Of a DNA stretch of 6,982 nucleotides, positions 5,803-6,982 are shown in pieces; the stretch's first letter is position 1, and every line of letters starts with the position of its first letter. The stretch lies in the NCBI GenBank assembly GCA_023251695.1, contig JAHEYE010000182.1:1-6982 (forward strand), in the 5' to 3' direction. The position numbers were made by a program, and so were the translations under genes. A model generated the notes under the pieces. That model saw only the letters and a list, made by a program, of their open reading frames with translations, searched no databases and was not told the origin of the DNA. This DNA comes from Sphingobacteriaceae bacterium (GTDB taxonomy: Bacteria > Bacteroidota > Bacteroidia > B-17B0 > Aurantibacillaceae).

Positions 5803-6982
5803 TATCTAAATTATCACCGCGTAATTTCCTGAAACGTTTACGGGCCTCCACTGCAAAAATACTTCCGGGATATTTGGTGAGCACATCCTGATAAGCCTGT
5901 TTGGCTTTTTCAATGTCGTTGAATTTTTTATCGTACAATTCAGCTAACTTAAATTGGGCATCATCGCCATATAATTCAGTCGGATAAAATTCCAGAATAT
6001 CTTTATACATCTTTTCGGCATCCGGATATTTTCCAAGCTTAGTAAAAATTTCGGCTTTCTTAAAATTGATATCATCACCCAAAGTGTGCACGGGAAAAAT
6101 TTTATTGATGCTATCCATCTCAGCGATTGCTTCAGTGTATTTGTGCTGAACAATTAAAAGCTCGGCCGCCGAAAAACGCCCAAGAGGTGCAGCGTTAGTA
6201 TCAACACCAATAGCATCGGTAATAATCAAGGACAAATCTAACGCATCGTTCGCGATTAATTTTGTAGTTGAACCTTTTAAAACATCAGCTTGAGTCTTTG
6301 CCCAGTTGAAATCAGCTGCGTAATAACTTAGTTTGGCATTACGGAATTTCGCTTCTTGTCCAATAGGCTCAAATTTAAAATCTTTTTCTACCTGCGAATA
6401 CAAAAGTGAAGCATCCCATATTTGATTTTTGATAAGGTAAATATCGCCCAATTGAATTTTGAAATCTGCTTTTACCTGCGGATCAAGACCGGGATTGCTT
6501 ACTAATTCTTCAATTAAACCAATCGCGGCTTCTTGTTTGTTCAGGTAATAAGTTTGGAGCCTTGCTAAATTAGAAATAAGAAAATTAGAGAGCTGTGAGC
6601 CTTTATATTTTTCTACGGCTTTAATGAATTTATTTTCAAGAGCCGTTAATTCTTCGGCCGTTGGATTTGGTTTTTGAGTGAGGTACTGATAATCGCAATT
6701 AATTAAATCAATGCTTGCAATATCGTAATAACCATATTTATCTCCCTTATCAATTATATATTGGAAACATTTTTGAGCAGTTTCGAAACGTTCATTACTC
6801 ACACAAAGCTTGGCGAGATCGTAAAGACGTTTTCCATCTTCTTTCAGTCTTTTATCGATAGCCTTAGTTTGTATAAATGAGCCTTCAAAATCTTTTTGCT
6901 GGTTTTGGATAAAAATCAGAAACTCGGCCAATACAATTTTATCAGGATGCTGTTGGATACGTTTATTCAATTCTTGTTTCAA
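5795..6982 (-). CDS. Tetratricopeptide-repeat protein (N-terminal part outside window)
   Basis: This is the C-terminal 395 residues of a TPR protein. The frame is open to the window edge and the terminal TTG codon is most likely an internal Leu, so the true start and any signal peptide lie beyond the right edge. The sequence is almost wholly helical, with paired-helix TPR units. The clearest are near residues 170-205 ('KIQLGDIYLIKNQIWDASLLYSQV') in partial form and three successive units at about 300-390, with the A/G/Y/P pattern of 'AEIFTKLGKYPDAEKMYKDI' and 'AKQAYQDVLTKYPGSIFAVEA'. Such repeats form protein-binding scaffolds; proteins of this style are often periplasmic or outer-membrane-associated in Bacteroidota, but that cannot be checked here. 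It is the first visible gene of the - strand run and overlaps the dioxygenase start by 8 nt. No enzymatic domain is seen. Confidence 0.87.
   Translation of the reverse strand: MKQELNKRIQQHPDKIVLAEFLIFIQNQQKDFEGSFIQTKAIDKRLKEDGKRLYDLAKLCVSNERFETAQKCFQYIIDKGDKYGYYDIASIDLINCDYQYLTQKPNPTAEELTALENKFIKAVEKYKGSQLSNFLISNLARLQTYYLNKQEAAIGLIEELVSNPGLDPQVKADFKIQLGDIYLIKNQIWDASLLYSQVEKDFKFEPIGQEAKFRNAKLSYYAADFNWAKTQADVLKGSTTKLIANDALDLSLIITDAIGVDTNAAPLGRFSAAELLIVQHKYTEAIAEMDSINKIFPVHTLGDDINFKKAEIFTKLGKYPDAEKMYKDILEFYPTELYGDDAQFKLAELYDKKFNDIEKAKQAYQDVLTKYPGSIFAVEARKRFRKLRGDNLDNG

Noticed and set aside
6980..6982. TTG at the right edge as the true start of the TPR gene
   Set aside because: It coincides with the window edge, lacks any upstream context, and the protein begins mid-helix with no signal peptide.

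Overview
The window looks like chromosomal DNA of a Bacteroidota bacterium, probably Flavobacteriia- or Chitinophagia-like; finer placement is not possible from sequence alone. The reasons are low GC, weak or absent Shine-Dalgarno sequences, a DUF4286 protein beside rsmA, a SiaB-type kinase, and a LigB-type dioxygenase with an N-terminal export-like leader. No rRNA, tRNA, phage, IS or CRISPR signature is visible. Almost the whole window is coding.

Left half, + strand (1-3227). The 3' part of an NAD-dependent epimerase/dehydratase gene runs in from the left edge and ends at 725. After a 113-bp gap holding a plausible Bacteroidota-type promoter comes a tight three-gene unit: a deoxynucleoside kinase (839-1456), a small SiaB-family GHKL-type protein kinase (1460-2035) and a GT4 glycosyltransferase (2049-3227). 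Gaps are 3 and 13 nt, so co-transcription is likely. The three genes do not form one evident pathway; the epimerase and glycosyltransferase are both of types common in surface-polysaccharide metabolism.

Junction (3228-3326). The two gene blocks converge on a 99-bp GC-rich spacer with three contiguous 24-bp imperfect tandem repeats. The last repeat folds into an 8-bp-stem hairpin that abuts the rsmA stop codon.

Right half, - strand (6982 down to 3327). This is a compact five-gene run: a TPR protein (5' end beyond the right edge), a LigB/YgiD-type extradiol dioxygenase, a DUF4286 protein, an unrecognised small secreted or membrane protein, and RsmA (KsgA), the 16S rRNA dimethyladenosine transferase. 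Junctions are 8-nt overlaps or gaps of 1-5 nt, so translation is probably coupled. The promoter must lie outside the window, upstream of the TPR gene.

I do not see a clear new defence, mobile or biosynthetic system. The most notable points are the repeat/hairpin block at the convergent junction, non-AUG starts placed 1-3 nt after TAA stops, an orphan SiaB kinase next to a deoxynucleoside kinase, and two unusual passengers (dioxygenase, unknown membrane protein) in the TPR-DUF4286-rsmA run.
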